Source of the DNA: Phenylobacterium sp.
GTDB lineage: Bacteria; Pseudomonadota; Alphaproteobacteria; Caulobacterales; Caulobacteraceae
Length of the DNA stretch: 33,699 nt
Assembly: GCF_025351295.1 (NCBI RefSeq)
Contig: NZ_JANXWD010000016.1
Location: forward strand, 1 to 33,699
Direction: 5' to 3'
Positions within the stretch are counted from its first letter, which is position 1, and every line of letters starts with the position of its first letter. The notes under the pieces were generated by a model that was given only the letters and a program-made list of their open reading frames with translations, was not told the origin of the DNA and made no database searches. Below are positions 23,637 to 31,381 of the stretch, one piece after another. The translations under genes were made by a program, and so were the position numbers.

Positions 23637-24638
23637 ATGCAGACACGCCGGATCGGTCCGTTCGAGGTTTCGGCCATCGGCCTGGGGTGCATGAGCCTGA
23701 GCCACGCCTATGGCTCACCGCCGCCCCGCGCCCGGGCCGAGGATGTACTGCTGGGCGCGCTGGACGCCGGCTACACCTTCTTCGACACCGCCGCGGTCTA
23801 CGGCATCGGTCACAACGAGAGCCTGGTCGGCGAGGTGCTGAGCCCGCACCGCCACAGGTTCACCCTGGCCTCCAAGTGCGGCCTGACCAACGCCGAGGGC
23901 ACCGAGCGCGGCCTCGACGGCCGGCCGGAGACCATCAAGGCCCTGTGCGACGTCAGCCTTCGGCGGCTGAAGACCGACGTCATCGACCTCTACTACCTGC
24001 ACCGCTGGGACCGCCGCGTGCCGATCGAGGACAGCGTCGGCGCCCTGGGCGAGCTGGTGGCGGCCGGCAAGATCCGCACGATCGGCCTCTCCGAGGTGTC
24101 GGCGGAGACCCTGCGCCGCGCCCACGCCACCCATCCGATCACCGCCCTGCAGACCGAATACTCGCCCTGGACCCGCAATCCAGAGCTGGGCGTGCTGGAC
24201 GCCTGCCGCGAGCTGGGCGTGGCCTTCGTGGCCTTCTCGCCGGTGGGGCGCGGCTTCCTGGCCGGCGAAGGGCACGATCCGGCCAAGCTTGAAGATAGCG
24301 ACTTCCGGCGCGGGATGCCCCGCTTCCAGGGCGGGGCCCTGACCGCGAACCTGAAGCTCTATGCGGCCTTCGCGGCGATCGCCAAGGACGCCGGCTGCAC
24401 CACCGCCCAGCTCTGCCTCGCCTGGCTGCTACACAAGGGCGACGACATCATCCCGATCCCCGGCACCACCAACCCCGCCCACATGCGCGACGACGCGGCG
24501 GCGGCGGCCATCGCCCTCACGCCCGACATAATCGCCAGGGTCGACGCCACGGTGAACGGCCAGACGGTCACCGGCTCGCGCTACGCGCCGGCCATGCAGT
24601 CCGCCGTGGATACCGAGAAGATGCCGAGCGAGGCGTAG
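23637..24638 (+). CDS. Aldo/keto reductase
   Basis: 333 residues, NADP(H)-dependent cytosolic oxidoreductase of the AKR13-like branch. The catalytic tetrad is complete: D50, Y55 (FFDTAAVYG), K80 (LASKCG) and H122 (LYYLHRWD). The cofactor end (IIPIPGTTNPAHMRDDAAAA) is present. It should reduce an aldehyde or ketone to an alcohol; the substrate is unknown. CAGGAG lies 6 bases before the ATG. The longer frame running back to 22530 is read through the amidohydrolase gene and is not used. It converges on the ligase gene. Confidence 0.94.
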   Translation: MQTRRIGPFEVSAIGLGCMSLSHAYGSPPPRARAEDVLLGALDAGYTFFDTAAVYGIGHNESLVGEVLSPHRHRFTLASKCGLTNAEGTERGLDGRPETIKALCDVSLRRLKTDVIDLYYLHRWDRRVPIEDSVGALGELVAAGKIRTIGLSEVSAETLRRAHATHPITALQTEYSPWTRNPELGVLDACRELGVAFVAFSPVGRGFLAGEGHDPAKLEDSDFRRGMPRFQGGALTANLKLYAAFAAIAKDAGCTTAQLCLAWLLHKGDDIIPIPGTTNPAHMRDDAAAAAIALTPDIIARVDATVNGQTVTGSRYAPAMQSAVDTEKMPSEA

Positions 24639-24664
24639 CCTTCCACTCTCGCCGCGCGGGAAGG
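24639..24664. repeat. Hairpin between AKR and ligase genes
   Basis: CCTTCC (24639-24644) pairs with GGAAGG (24659-24664) around a GC-rich loop. It begins on the base after the reductase stop. The gap is only 34 bases, so it is the best candidate for the end of both convergent transcripts. Confidence 0.45.
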
Positions 24665-24672
24665 GAACGGCC

Positions 24673-26208
24673 TCAGATCCGCCGTTCCAGCCCTGCCCAG
24701 AACGGCTCCCTGAGCTTGCGCTTGAAGATCTTGCCCGAGTCCTCGCGGGGCAGGTCCGCAGCTAGTTCCACGCGGCGGGGCAGCTTGTAGCCCGCGACCC
24801 GGCCGCGCAGGTAGGCCTTGACCGACGCCTCGTCGATCTCGGCGCCGGGGCTGGGCTGGACCACGGCGCAGACGCCCTCGCCGAACTCCTCGTCGGGGAT
24901 GCCGAACACCGCGCAGTCGGCGACGCCGGGCATCTTCAGCAGTTCGGCCTCGATCTCGGCCGGATAGATGTTCACCCCGCCGGAGATGATCATGTCCTTG
25001 GCCCGGTCGCAGAGGTAGAGGAAGCCGTCGGCGTCGAAATAGCCGATGTCGCCCGGCGCGATCAGCCCGGCCTTCTCGGTGTCGCGGCGCTTCTGGTCGT
25101 CGCCGTGATAGGTGAAGTCGTTGATGCCGGGCGAGCGCGACACCACCTCGCCGATCTCGCCCTGCGGCAGCGCGTTCCCGTCCTTGTCGATGACCATCAC
25201 CCGGCTCTCCGGGATCGCCTTGCCCACCGTGCCCGGGTGGGCCAGCCACTCGGCGCTGTTGCAGGACACCACGATCCCGGTCTCGGTGGAGCCGTAATAT
25301 TCCTCGATCACCGGCCCCCACCATTCGATCATCGCCCGCTTGATCGGCGGCGGGCAGGGCGCCGCGGCGTGTACGACGAACCGCAGGGACGAGAGGTCGT
25401 ACTTCGCCTTGACGTCCTCCGGCAGCTTCAGCAGCCGGTGGAACATAATCGGCACCATGTGCAGGTGGGTGACCTTGTGGCGCTCGATCTGTTGCAGCAG
25501 TTCCTCGGCGTCGAACCGCGGCTGCAGGATCGCCGTGGCCCCCACCCGGGCGGCGAACAGGCCGTAGGCGTTGGGGGCGGAGTGGTACATCGGTCCGGTG
25601 ATCACAGTGACCATCTCGTCGGGCGCTCCGAAGCCCGCGAAGCCGAACCCGCGCAGCAGGATGCGGCCATAGACCTCGATCTGCTCGGCCGTCGGCGGAT
25701 GGCGGCGCACGCCCTTCGGCCGGCCGGTGGTGCCGGAGGTGTAGATCACCGTCCCGCCGCCGGTGGATGGCGGGCCGGCATAGGGCTCAAAGCCCTCCAG
25801 CCACGCGTCCCATTCGAGCATCCCGGCCGGGGTCGGCGGCGGGTCGATCCCATAGCTCTCGGCGATCTCCGGCGGCGTGGGGACCACCAGCACCGGCACG
25901 CCAGGCGGCAGGGCCGAGCGGATCGGCTCGATCAGGTCGGCGTGGATGACGATGGCCTTGGCGCCAGAGTTCTCGAACAGATAGGCCGCCTCGTCTGGGG
26001 TGTAGTGCCAGTTCACCGGGGTCGCATAAACGCCCAGCAGGCTGGCCGCCGCGCTGGCCTCGATGAAGGGGAAGTCGTTGCGCAGGTAGAGGGCGATCAG
26101 GTCGCCCTTGCCGATGCCCAAGCTGGCGAGGCCGCTGGCCGCCCGCGCGGCGCGCGCCTGCATCGTGGCCATGTCCATGCGCCGCGCGCCGCTGATCAGT
26201 TCGCCCAT
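24673..26208 (-). CDS. AMP-dependent acyl-CoA synthetase/ligase
   Basis: An ANL-superfamily enzyme of 511 residues that activates a carboxylic acid with ATP and joins it to CoA. Motifs seen: A3 YTSGTTGRPKG (156-166), A5 YYGSTETG, the hinge region with DRAKDMIISGGVNIYPAEIE, and the A10 lysine K493 (REDSGKIFKRKL). The sequence type is near long-chain or aromatic acid ligases; the exact acid is not known. The gene lies 48 bases after the metallo-beta-lactamase-type gene on the same strand, so the two may form one transcript. It begins at ATG 26208, slightly shorter at the N-terminus than many relatives. Confidence 0.9.
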   Translation of the reverse strand: MGELISGARRMDMATMQARAARAASGLASLGIGKGDLIALYLRNDFPFIEASAAASLLGVYATPVNWHYTPDEAAYLFENSGAKAIVIHADLIEPIRSALPPGVPVLVVPTPPEIAESYGIDPPPTPAGMLEWDAWLEGFEPYAGPPSTGGGTVIYTSGTTGRPKGVRRHPPTAEQIEVYGRILLRGFGFAGFGAPDEMVTVITGPMYHSAPNAYGLFAARVGATAILQPRFDAEELLQQIERHKVTHLHMVPIMFHRLLKLPEDVKAKYDLSSLRFVVHAAAPCPPPIKRAMIEWWGPVIEEYYGSTETGIVVSCNSAEWLAHPGTVGKAIPESRVMVIDKDGNALPQGEIGEVVSRSPGINDFTYHGDDQKRRDTEKAGLIAPGDIGYFDADGFLYLCDRAKDMIISGGVNIYPAEIEAELLKMPGVADCAVFGIPDEEFGEGVCAVVQPSPGAEIDEASVKAYLRGRVAGYKLPRRVELAADLPREDSGKIFKRKLREPFWAGLERRI

Positions 26209-26256
26209 GGTGTTCCGTCCCGCCGCACGCTGCCGGTGCCTAGAACGACCCTAGCG

Positions 26257-27105
26257 CTAACGCAGCGGCTCGGGAAACCTCGGCAGGGCGTCGAAATCGG
26301 CCTGGACGTGTTCCATTACCACGCGGGCGCCGGTCGCCTTCGCCAGGGCCTCGACCTTGTCCATGCTGCGCAGTGTCTGGGCGCGGTCGGTGTTGAAGCG
26401 CGGCACGCGCCGGGTCGCGCGGCTCTCGGCCATGTGCCACATGTCGCCCGTTAGCAGCACCGGCCCGGCCTGCTTCAGCCGCACCAGCAGGACGGTGTGT
26501 CCCGGCGTGTGGCCTGGCGCCTGGACGATCACCACCGATCCGTCGCCGAACACGCCGTAGTCGCCGTCGCCCTGGATCAGGATCGTCTTCGCCCCCTCCA
26601 GCGCGGCGTAGGGCGCAAATTCGTCCTGGTCGGCCCGGGCGGCGGGCCGGAAGGCGTAGGCGCGCTCGTCGGCGTCGACGATCCAGGTGGATGTCGCGAA
26701 CAGGCCGCCGTTGCCGCTGTGGTCGAAATGGCTGTGGGAGACCGAGAGATAGTCGATGTCGACCGGCGTCAGGCCCAGCACCTTCAGCTGGTCGGTCAGC
26801 CGGTGGGTCACCGACATGCCATAGGCATTCCTGTGGCCCGGCAGGTCGGCGATGGCCTGCGACAGGCCGGTGTCCCAGATCAGGTCGCCCTTGGGATGGC
26901 GGATCAGGAAGCAGGGGACGACCAGGTCCCGCGCCTGACCCTTGTATGCGCCGTCGTCGGCATAGGCGTCCGCGTCGGTCTCGTGGATGCGGCCGCAGTC
27001 CATCGCATATAGCTCGACGCTCTTCGGCGCCGGCGGCTTGGCGACGGCGGGGCCGGCGAGAATCAGGCCTGCGAGAACGGCGGCGACCAGGCGGCGAAGG
27101 GGCAT
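26257..27105 (-). CDS. Exported metallo-beta-lactamase-fold hydrolase, AHL-lactonase-like
   Basis: 282 residues. A signal peptide (RLVAAVLAGLILAGPAVA) is followed by an MBL fold with HSHFDH (124-129), H199 in the APGHTPGH segment, D221 (LTGDMWH) and H266. The two zinc-binding sets are complete. The pattern (DTGLSQAI, SVSHSHFDH, APGHTPGH) resembles N-acyl homoserine lactonases of the AttM/AiiA kind and related lactonases. Activity on quorum-sensing signals is plausible but not proven. It probably shares a transcript with the acyl-CoA ligase that follows. Confidence 0.88.
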   Translation of the reverse strand: MPLRRLVAAVLAGLILAGPAVAKPPAPKSVELYAMDCGRIHETDADAYADDGAYKGQARDLVVPCFLIRHPKGDLIWDTGLSQAIADLPGHRNAYGMSVTHRLTDQLKVLGLTPVDIDYLSVSHSHFDHSGNGGLFATSTWIVDADERAYAFRPAARADQDEFAPYAALEGAKTILIQGDGDYGVFGDGSVVIVQAPGHTPGHTVLLVRLKQAGPVLLTGDMWHMAESRATRRVPRFNTDRAQTLRSMDKVEALAKATGARVVMEHVQADFDALPRFPEPLR

Positions 27106-27234
27106 GGGCGGAGGTCCGGGCTGGGGGTGACCCCGCGACTTTGCCTCACCCGGGCGCCTTCCGCCACGTCGGGGCAGTCAGGGGCCGCCAAGTCCGGTAT
27201 CGTCCGCCAAAACAACCTGACGCGGGAGTGGACC

Positions 27235-28842
27235 ATGCCAAGCGAGACGGCCTTCGACGCGGTGATCGTGGGCGCCGGCTTCTCGGGCCTCTACATGCTG
27301 CACCGGTTGCGCCAGCAGGGGCTGACGGCGCGGGTCTATGAGGCCGGGACCGGGGTCGGCGGCACCTGGTACTGGAACCGCTATCCCGGCGCGCGGGTGG
27401 ACATCGAGAGCCAGGAGTACAGTTACTCTTTCTCACCCGAACTAGACGCCGAGTGGGTCTGGAGCGAGCGCTACGCCACCCAACCCGAACTGCTGCGGTA
27501 CCTCAACCACGTCGCCGACCGCTTCGACCTGCGGCCCGACATCCAGCTGGAGACCCGAGTCATCGCCGCGATCTTCGACGAGGCGACCAACCGCTGGACG
27601 ATCGCCACCGACCGGGGCGAGACGCTGTCCGCTCGCTACTGCGTGATGGCCACGGGCGTGCTGTCGGTGGCCAACGACATCGCCTTTCCAGGCGCGGAGA
27701 CCTTCAGGGGCCCGACCTGGCGCACCGGCAGCTGGCCCAAGGAGGGGGTCGACTTCACCGGCCAGACCGTGGCCGTCATCGGCACCGGCTCCTCGGCCAT
27801 CCAGTCGATCCCGCTGATCGCCGCCGAGGCCGACCACGTCACCGTCTTCCAGCGCACCCCCAACTTCAGCGTCCCGGCGCACAATGGCCCGATCGACCCG
27901 CGGGTGGCCGCCGACTGGGCGCAGAACCGCGCGCGGTATCGGGCGGAGGCGCGCGAAAGCGGCTTCGCCATCGGCATGGTGCAGCAGTTCGACAAGCCGG
28001 CGCTGGAGGCCACCCCGGAAGAGCGCCGGGCCGCCTATGCGGAGCGCTGGGCGCGCGGCGGGTTCAGCTTCCTGGGCGCCTTCAACGACCTGATCACCGA
28101 CCGGGCGGCCAACGACACCGCCGCCGAGTTCGTGCGCGACCGGATCCGGTCCATCGTCAATGACCCCGCGACCGCCGAGAAGCTGGCGCCCAAGAGCTTC
28201 CCGATCGGCTCCAAGCGGCTGTGCGTCGACACCGGCTACTACGCCACCTTCAACCGCGAGAACGTCGCCCTGGTGGACTTGCGCGAGGAACCCATCGAGG
28301 CGATCACCCCGGCCGGCGTCCGCACCTCGGCCCGCGAATACCCGGTCGACGCCATCGTCTACGCCATCGGCTTCGACGCCATGACCGGCGCCCTGGGCAA
28401 GATCGACATCCGCGGTCGCGGCGGCGCGGCGCTCAAGGACCGCTGGGCGGCGGGCCCCAGCACCTACCTGGGCCTGATGATCGCCGGCTTCCCGAACCTG
28501 TTCATCGTCACCGGGCCGGGCAGCCCCTCGGTGCTCTGCAACATGGCGGTCGCCATCGAGCAGCATGTCGACTGGATCTCCGACTGTATCGCCTGGATGG
28601 GCCACCGCCAGTTGGGGGCCATCGAGGCCACCGAGGCCGCCCAGGACGCGTGGGTCGCCCACGTCAACGAGGTGGCCGACACCACCGTCTATCCCCTGGC
28701 CAACTCGTGGTACCTGGGGGCCAATGTGCCCGGCAAACCCCGGGTCTTCATGCCCTACATCGGCGGCTTCCCGGTCTACCGCGACAAGTGCAACGAGATC
28801 GCGGCGAAGGGCTATGAGGGGTTCGCGGTGACCTCGAGCTGA
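27235..28842 (+). CDS. Flavin monooxygenase, Baeyer-Villiger type
   Basis: 535 residues, cytosolic, FAD- and NADPH-dependent. The FAD-binding GAGFSG (13-18) and GGTWYWNRYPGARVD are present, and the NADPH site is GTGSSA (183-188). The Baeyer-Villiger motif FxGxxxHxxxWP reads FRGPTWRTGSWP (157-168), with arginine R163 where the histidine is expected. It should insert oxygen next to a ketone to give an ester or lactone; the changed motif makes specificity or coupling uncertain. GGGAG lies 8 bases before the ATG. It diverges from the lactonase-like gene, so the two could act on the same kind of compound (inference). Confidence 0.9.
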   Translation: MPSETAFDAVIVGAGFSGLYMLHRLRQQGLTARVYEAGTGVGGTWYWNRYPGARVDIESQEYSYSFSPELDAEWVWSERYATQPELLRYLNHVADRFDLRPDIQLETRVIAAIFDEATNRWTIATDRGETLSARYCVMATGVLSVANDIAFPGAETFRGPTWRTGSWPKEGVDFTGQTVAVIGTGSSAIQSIPLIAAEADHVTVFQRTPNFSVPAHNGPIDPRVAADWAQNRARYRAEARESGFAIGMVQQFDKPALEATPEERRAAYAERWARGGFSFLGAFNDLITDRAANDTAAEFVRDRIRSIVNDPATAEKLAPKSFPIGSKRLCVDTGYYATFNRENVALVDLREEPIEAITPAGVRTSAREYPVDAIVYAIGFDAMTGALGKIDIRGRGGAALKDRWAAGPSTYLGLMIAGFPNLFIVTGPGSPSVLCNMAVAIEQHVDWISDCIAWMGHRQLGAIEATEAAQDAWVAHVNEVADTTVYPLANSWYLGANVPGKPRVFMPYIGGFPVYRDKCNEIAAKGYEGFAVTSS

Positions 28843-28843
28843 A

Positions 28844-28880
28844 CCTCCTCTCCCTCTCCACTTCGCGGGGGGAGAGGAGG
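28844..28880. repeat. Hairpin related to the CCTCTCCCCC repeat
   Basis: CCTCCTCTCCC (28844-28854) pairs perfectly with GGGAGAGGAGG (28870-28880), loop of 15 bases. On the reverse strand it matches the repeat at 3035-3079. It fits exactly between the convergent monooxygenase and J-domain genes. Confidence 0.8.
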
Positions 28881-28882
28881 CG

Positions 28883-29545
28883 CTAGACCATCCCCGCCTT
28901 GCGCAGGCTCTGGTACGAGCGGATCACCCGCTGCAGGCGGTTTTCGCCGGAGCGGTCGCCGTTGTTGGCGTCGGGGTGCAGGCGGCGGACCAGTTCGGTG
29001 TAGCGGGCGCGGATCTTCGGGGCGTCGGCGTTTTCGTCCAGGTCCAGGTCGGCCAGGGCGTTGCGCTCGATCTTGCCCAGCTTGCGGCTCTCGGCCTCGG
29101 GCTTGCGGGCGTGGTGGCCGCCGCCGCCGAACATGTTGAAGGGGTCGCGCATCCCGGGGTTCTGGGCCCCGCCCTTGTTGAACTTGGCGGCGAAGGCGGC
29201 GGCCTCGCGGCTCATGCGGCTGGCCTTCATGTCCCAGGTGGGCCGGCCGCCGGTCATCAGCTCGTCGGTCTGGCGCCGCCGGATCTCGGCGTCCGACAGG
29301 CCGGCGAAGAAGTTCCAGTTGCGATTGTACTCGGCCGCGTGCGGCTGGCAGAACCAGTAGTGCTCGTGCAGCATGTCGCGGGCCTTGGGCGCGCGGGCGT
29401 TGGCGACCCGGCGGCATCCCGGATGGTCGCAGGCCCGCTCCCCCGGCTTCAGGGCGTTGACGTCCGTCTCCGACGCGTCGTCCTTGGACGGCGGTCGCAC
29501 GCGGATATCGACGAATCTGGGTTTATATTGAAACGCTCCGGCCAT
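28883..29545 (-). CDS. J-domain protein of the CobS-linked type
   Basis: 220 residues. The N-terminal half has YKPRFVDIRVRPPSK and a cysteine/histidine set (C39, C44, C66, H69) that may bind zinc, within CDHPGC...HYWFCQPHAAEYN. The C-terminal 60 residues are a J-domain with HPD at 190-192, so it should stimulate DnaK. The ATG at 29545 is preferred; the open frame reaches further up but only through the bolA gene. Genes of this type stand beside cobS in many alphaproteobacteria; here cobS is about 11 kb away. Its promoter sits so close that the mRNA may be leaderless. Confidence 0.88.
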   Translation of the reverse strand: MAGAFQYKPRFVDIRVRPPSKDDASETDVNALKPGERACDHPGCRRVANARAPKARDMLHEHYWFCQPHAAEYNRNWNFFAGLSDAEIRRRQTDELMTGGRPTWDMKASRMSREAAAFAAKFNKGGAQNPGMRDPFNMFGGGGHHARKPEAESRKLGKIERNALADLDLDENADAPKIRARYTELVRRLHPDANNGDRSGENRLQRVIRSYQSLRKAGMV

Positions 29546-29550
29546 GGCCC

Positions 29551-29579
29551 AAGTATGGGGGGCAGAAACTTCCGTACAA
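29551..29579 (-). promoter_or_regulatory. Possible promoter of the J-domain gene
   Basis: On the minus strand TTGTAC (29579-29574), 17 bases, ATACTT (29556-29551). Transcription would then start at about 29545, the first base of the J-domain ATG, so the message may have no leader. The match to consensus is moderate. Confidence 0.35.
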
Positions 29580-29597
29580 GAATTGAAGATCGGGCCG

Positions 29598-29870
29598 ATG
29601 GGCGCCATATTTGAAGCCATCCAGACCAAGCTGACTGATGCCTTCCAGCCCACCCGGCTGGAGATCGTCGATGACTCCGACCGGCACAGCGGCCACTCCG
29701 GTGCGCGGGAGGGCGGCGAGAGCCACTTCAACGTGACGATCGAGGCCCAGGCCTTCGCCGGCGCCGCCAAGGTGGCCCGCCAGCGGATGGTCTATCGAGC
29801 GCTCGCCGAGGAGCTGGCCGGTCAGCTCCATGCGCTGTCGGTCACGGCGCTGGCGCCTGGTGAAGGCTGA
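29598..29870 (+). CDS. BolA-family protein
   Basis: 90 residues of the BolA/IbaG type. Seen are LTDAFQPTRLEIVDDSDRHSGH, ESHFNVTIEAQAFAGAAKVARQRMVYRALAEEL and the final HALSV with the near-invariant histidine. RQR replaces the more usual RHR. BolA proteins work with monothiol glutaredoxins in iron-sulfur handling. An ATG at 29544 would add 18 residues and lies on the same CCATGG as the J-domain start, pointing the other way; 29598 is preferred by family length. The gene is divergent from the J-domain gene. Confidence 0.9.
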   Translation: MGAIFEAIQTKLTDAFQPTRLEIVDDSDRHSGHSGAREGGESHFNVTIEAQAFAGAAKVARQRMVYRALAEELAGQLHALSVTALAPGEG

Positions 29871-29930
29871 GGCGCAGACTAGGTTTCAAGAGCCGCGGCG
29901 GTTTGCGGCCAGGCATTCGGGAGGGACGGG

Positions 29931-30434
29931 TTGCAGACAACCATCACCGTCAATGGCGAGGCGCGGTCGCTCGACGTAGACCCGCGCACCACCTTGCTCG
30001 ACCTGCTGCGCGAGCAGCTGAAGCTGACCGGGGCCAAGAAGGGCTGCGATCACGGCCAGTGCGGCGCATGCACGGTCCTGGTCAACGGCGTGCGGATCAA
30101 TTCGTGCCTGTCGCTGGCCGTCTCGCATGATGGCGACGAGGTGGTCTCGATCGAAGGCGTCGGGCAGGTGGGCAAGCTGCACCCGGTGCAGCAGGCGTTC
30201 CTTAGCCAGGACGCGTTCCAGTGCGGCTACTGCACCCCCGGCCAGATCTGCTCGACGCTGGGCATGCTGCGCGAACTGGAGGCAGGGGCGCCCAGCCAGG
30301 AGACCGCGCCCGGCGCCAGGCCCGCGTTCACCGAGGCGGAGATCCGCGAGCGGATGAGCGGCAACATCTGCCGCTGCACCGCCTATCCGCAGATCGTCGA
30401 GGCCATCAAGCAGGCCGCGGAGATGATGGCGTGA
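29931..30434 (+). CDS. Molybdoenzyme 2Fe-2S subunit (PaoA/XdhA-like)
   Basis: 167 residues carrying two [2Fe-2S] clusters: cysteines 39, 44, 47 and 59 (plant-ferredoxin type), and 98, 101, 147 and 149 (CGYC...CRC type). It passes electrons from the molybdenum site to FAD. It starts with a TTG at 29931, preceded by GGGAGGGA. There is no Tat signal before the ferredoxin domain, unlike the periplasmic E. coli PaoA, so the enzyme is probably cytosolic. Between the two domains lies a short insert ([16 protein letters not shown]). It overlaps the FAD-subunit gene by 4 bases (GTGA). Confidence 0.95.
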   Translation: MQTTITVNGEARSLDVDPRTTLLDLLREQLKLTGAKKGCDHGQCGACTVLVNGVRINSCLSLAVSHDGDEVVSIEGVGQVGKLHPVQQAFLSQDAFQCGYCTPGQICSTLGMLRELEAGAPSQETAPGARPAFTEAEIRERMSGNICRCTAYPQIVEAIKQAAEMMA

Positions 30435-31381
30435 GACCCTTCACCTACGAGCGTGCGACCAGCGCCCTCAGCGCGGTGAAAACCGCGGCGCTGACGCCCA
30501 ACGCCAGGTTCATCGCCGGCGGCACCAACCTGCTGGACCTGATGAAGCTGGACATCGAGCATCCGGCCCACCTGATCGACGTCAGCCGCCTGCCGATGGC
30601 GGCCATCGAACCGACGCCGGAGGGCGGCCTGCGGATCGGGGCGGCGGCCTCGAACAGCGCGGTGGCGGCCGATCCCACCGTGCGCGCCCGCTATCCGGTG
30701 CTGTCGGAGGCCATCGTGGCCGGCGCCTCGCCGCAACTGCGCAACAAGGCCAGCGTGGGGGGCAACCTGCTGCAGCGGACCCGCTGTGCCTATTTCTACG
30801 ACACCACCAAGCCTTGCAACAAACGCGCGCCGGGCTCGGGTTGCGGCGCCCTGGAGGGGCTGAACCGCAACGCCGCGATCTTCGGCGCCAGCCACGCCTG
30901 CATCGCCACCCACACCTCCGACATGGCGGTGGCGCTGGTGGCCCTGGGCGCGCGGGTGGAGATGCTGTCGCCGTCCGGCGACCCGCGCAGCTTCCCGGTG
31001 ATGGAGCTCCACCGGCTGCCGGGCGAGAATCCGCAGTACGAAACCCACCTGATCCCCGGCGAGCTGATCACCGCGGTGGTCCTGCCGCCGCCGCCGACCG
31101 GCGGGCAGATCTATCGCAAGGTGCGCGACCGGGCGTCCTACGCCGGCGGCTTGGCCAGCGTGGCGGTGGCCGGCGGCCAGGTGGCGCTGGGCATGGTCGC
31201 GGCCAAGCCCTGGCGCGCGGCGGAGACCGAGGGCGCACTGGCGTCCGGCGCCTCGCCCGCTGAGGCCATCGCCAAGGAGCTGGAGGGCGCGAGCCCGCTC
31301 GGCCGCAACGACTTCAAGATCTCCCTGGTGGCCCGCCTCGCGGCGGCCGCCATCGGCGAAGCCAAGGCGAGGGGCCAATGA
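30431..31381 (+). CDS. Molybdoenzyme FAD/4Fe-4S subunit (PaoB/YagS-like)
   Basis: 316 residues. FAD-binding marks are [11 protein letters not shown] (28-38) and [12 protein letters not shown]. Four cysteines, C119, C129, C138 and C157 ([23 protein letters not shown]), are the extra [4Fe-4S] site that distinguishes PaoB from ordinary xanthine-dehydrogenase FAD subunits. The GTG start at 30431 forms GTGA with the previous stop. The wider open frame reaching back to 30221 lies inside the 2Fe-2S gene and is not used. It transfers electrons to an acceptor not shown in the sequence. Confidence 0.94.
   Translation: MRPFTYERATSALSAVKTAALTPNARFIAGGTNLLDLMKLDIEHPAHLIDVSRLPMAAIEPTPEGGLRIGAAASNSAVAADPTVRARYPVLSEAIVAGASPQLRNKASVGGNLLQRTRCAYFYDTTKPCNKRAPGSGCGALEGLNRNAAIFGASHACIATHTSDMAVALVALGARVEMLSPSGDPRSFPVMELHRLPGENPQYETHLIPGELITAVVLPPPPTGGQIYRKVRDRASYAGGLASVAVAGGQVALGMVAAKPWRAAETEGALASGASPAEAIAKELEGASPLGRNDFKISLVARLAAAAIGEAKARGQ

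Noticed and set aside
26257..27105. Calling this gene a quorum-quenching lactonase outright
   Set aside because: The zinc motif is shared by many MBL hydrolases and no luxI/luxR gene is nearby, so only the fold and likeness are claimed.
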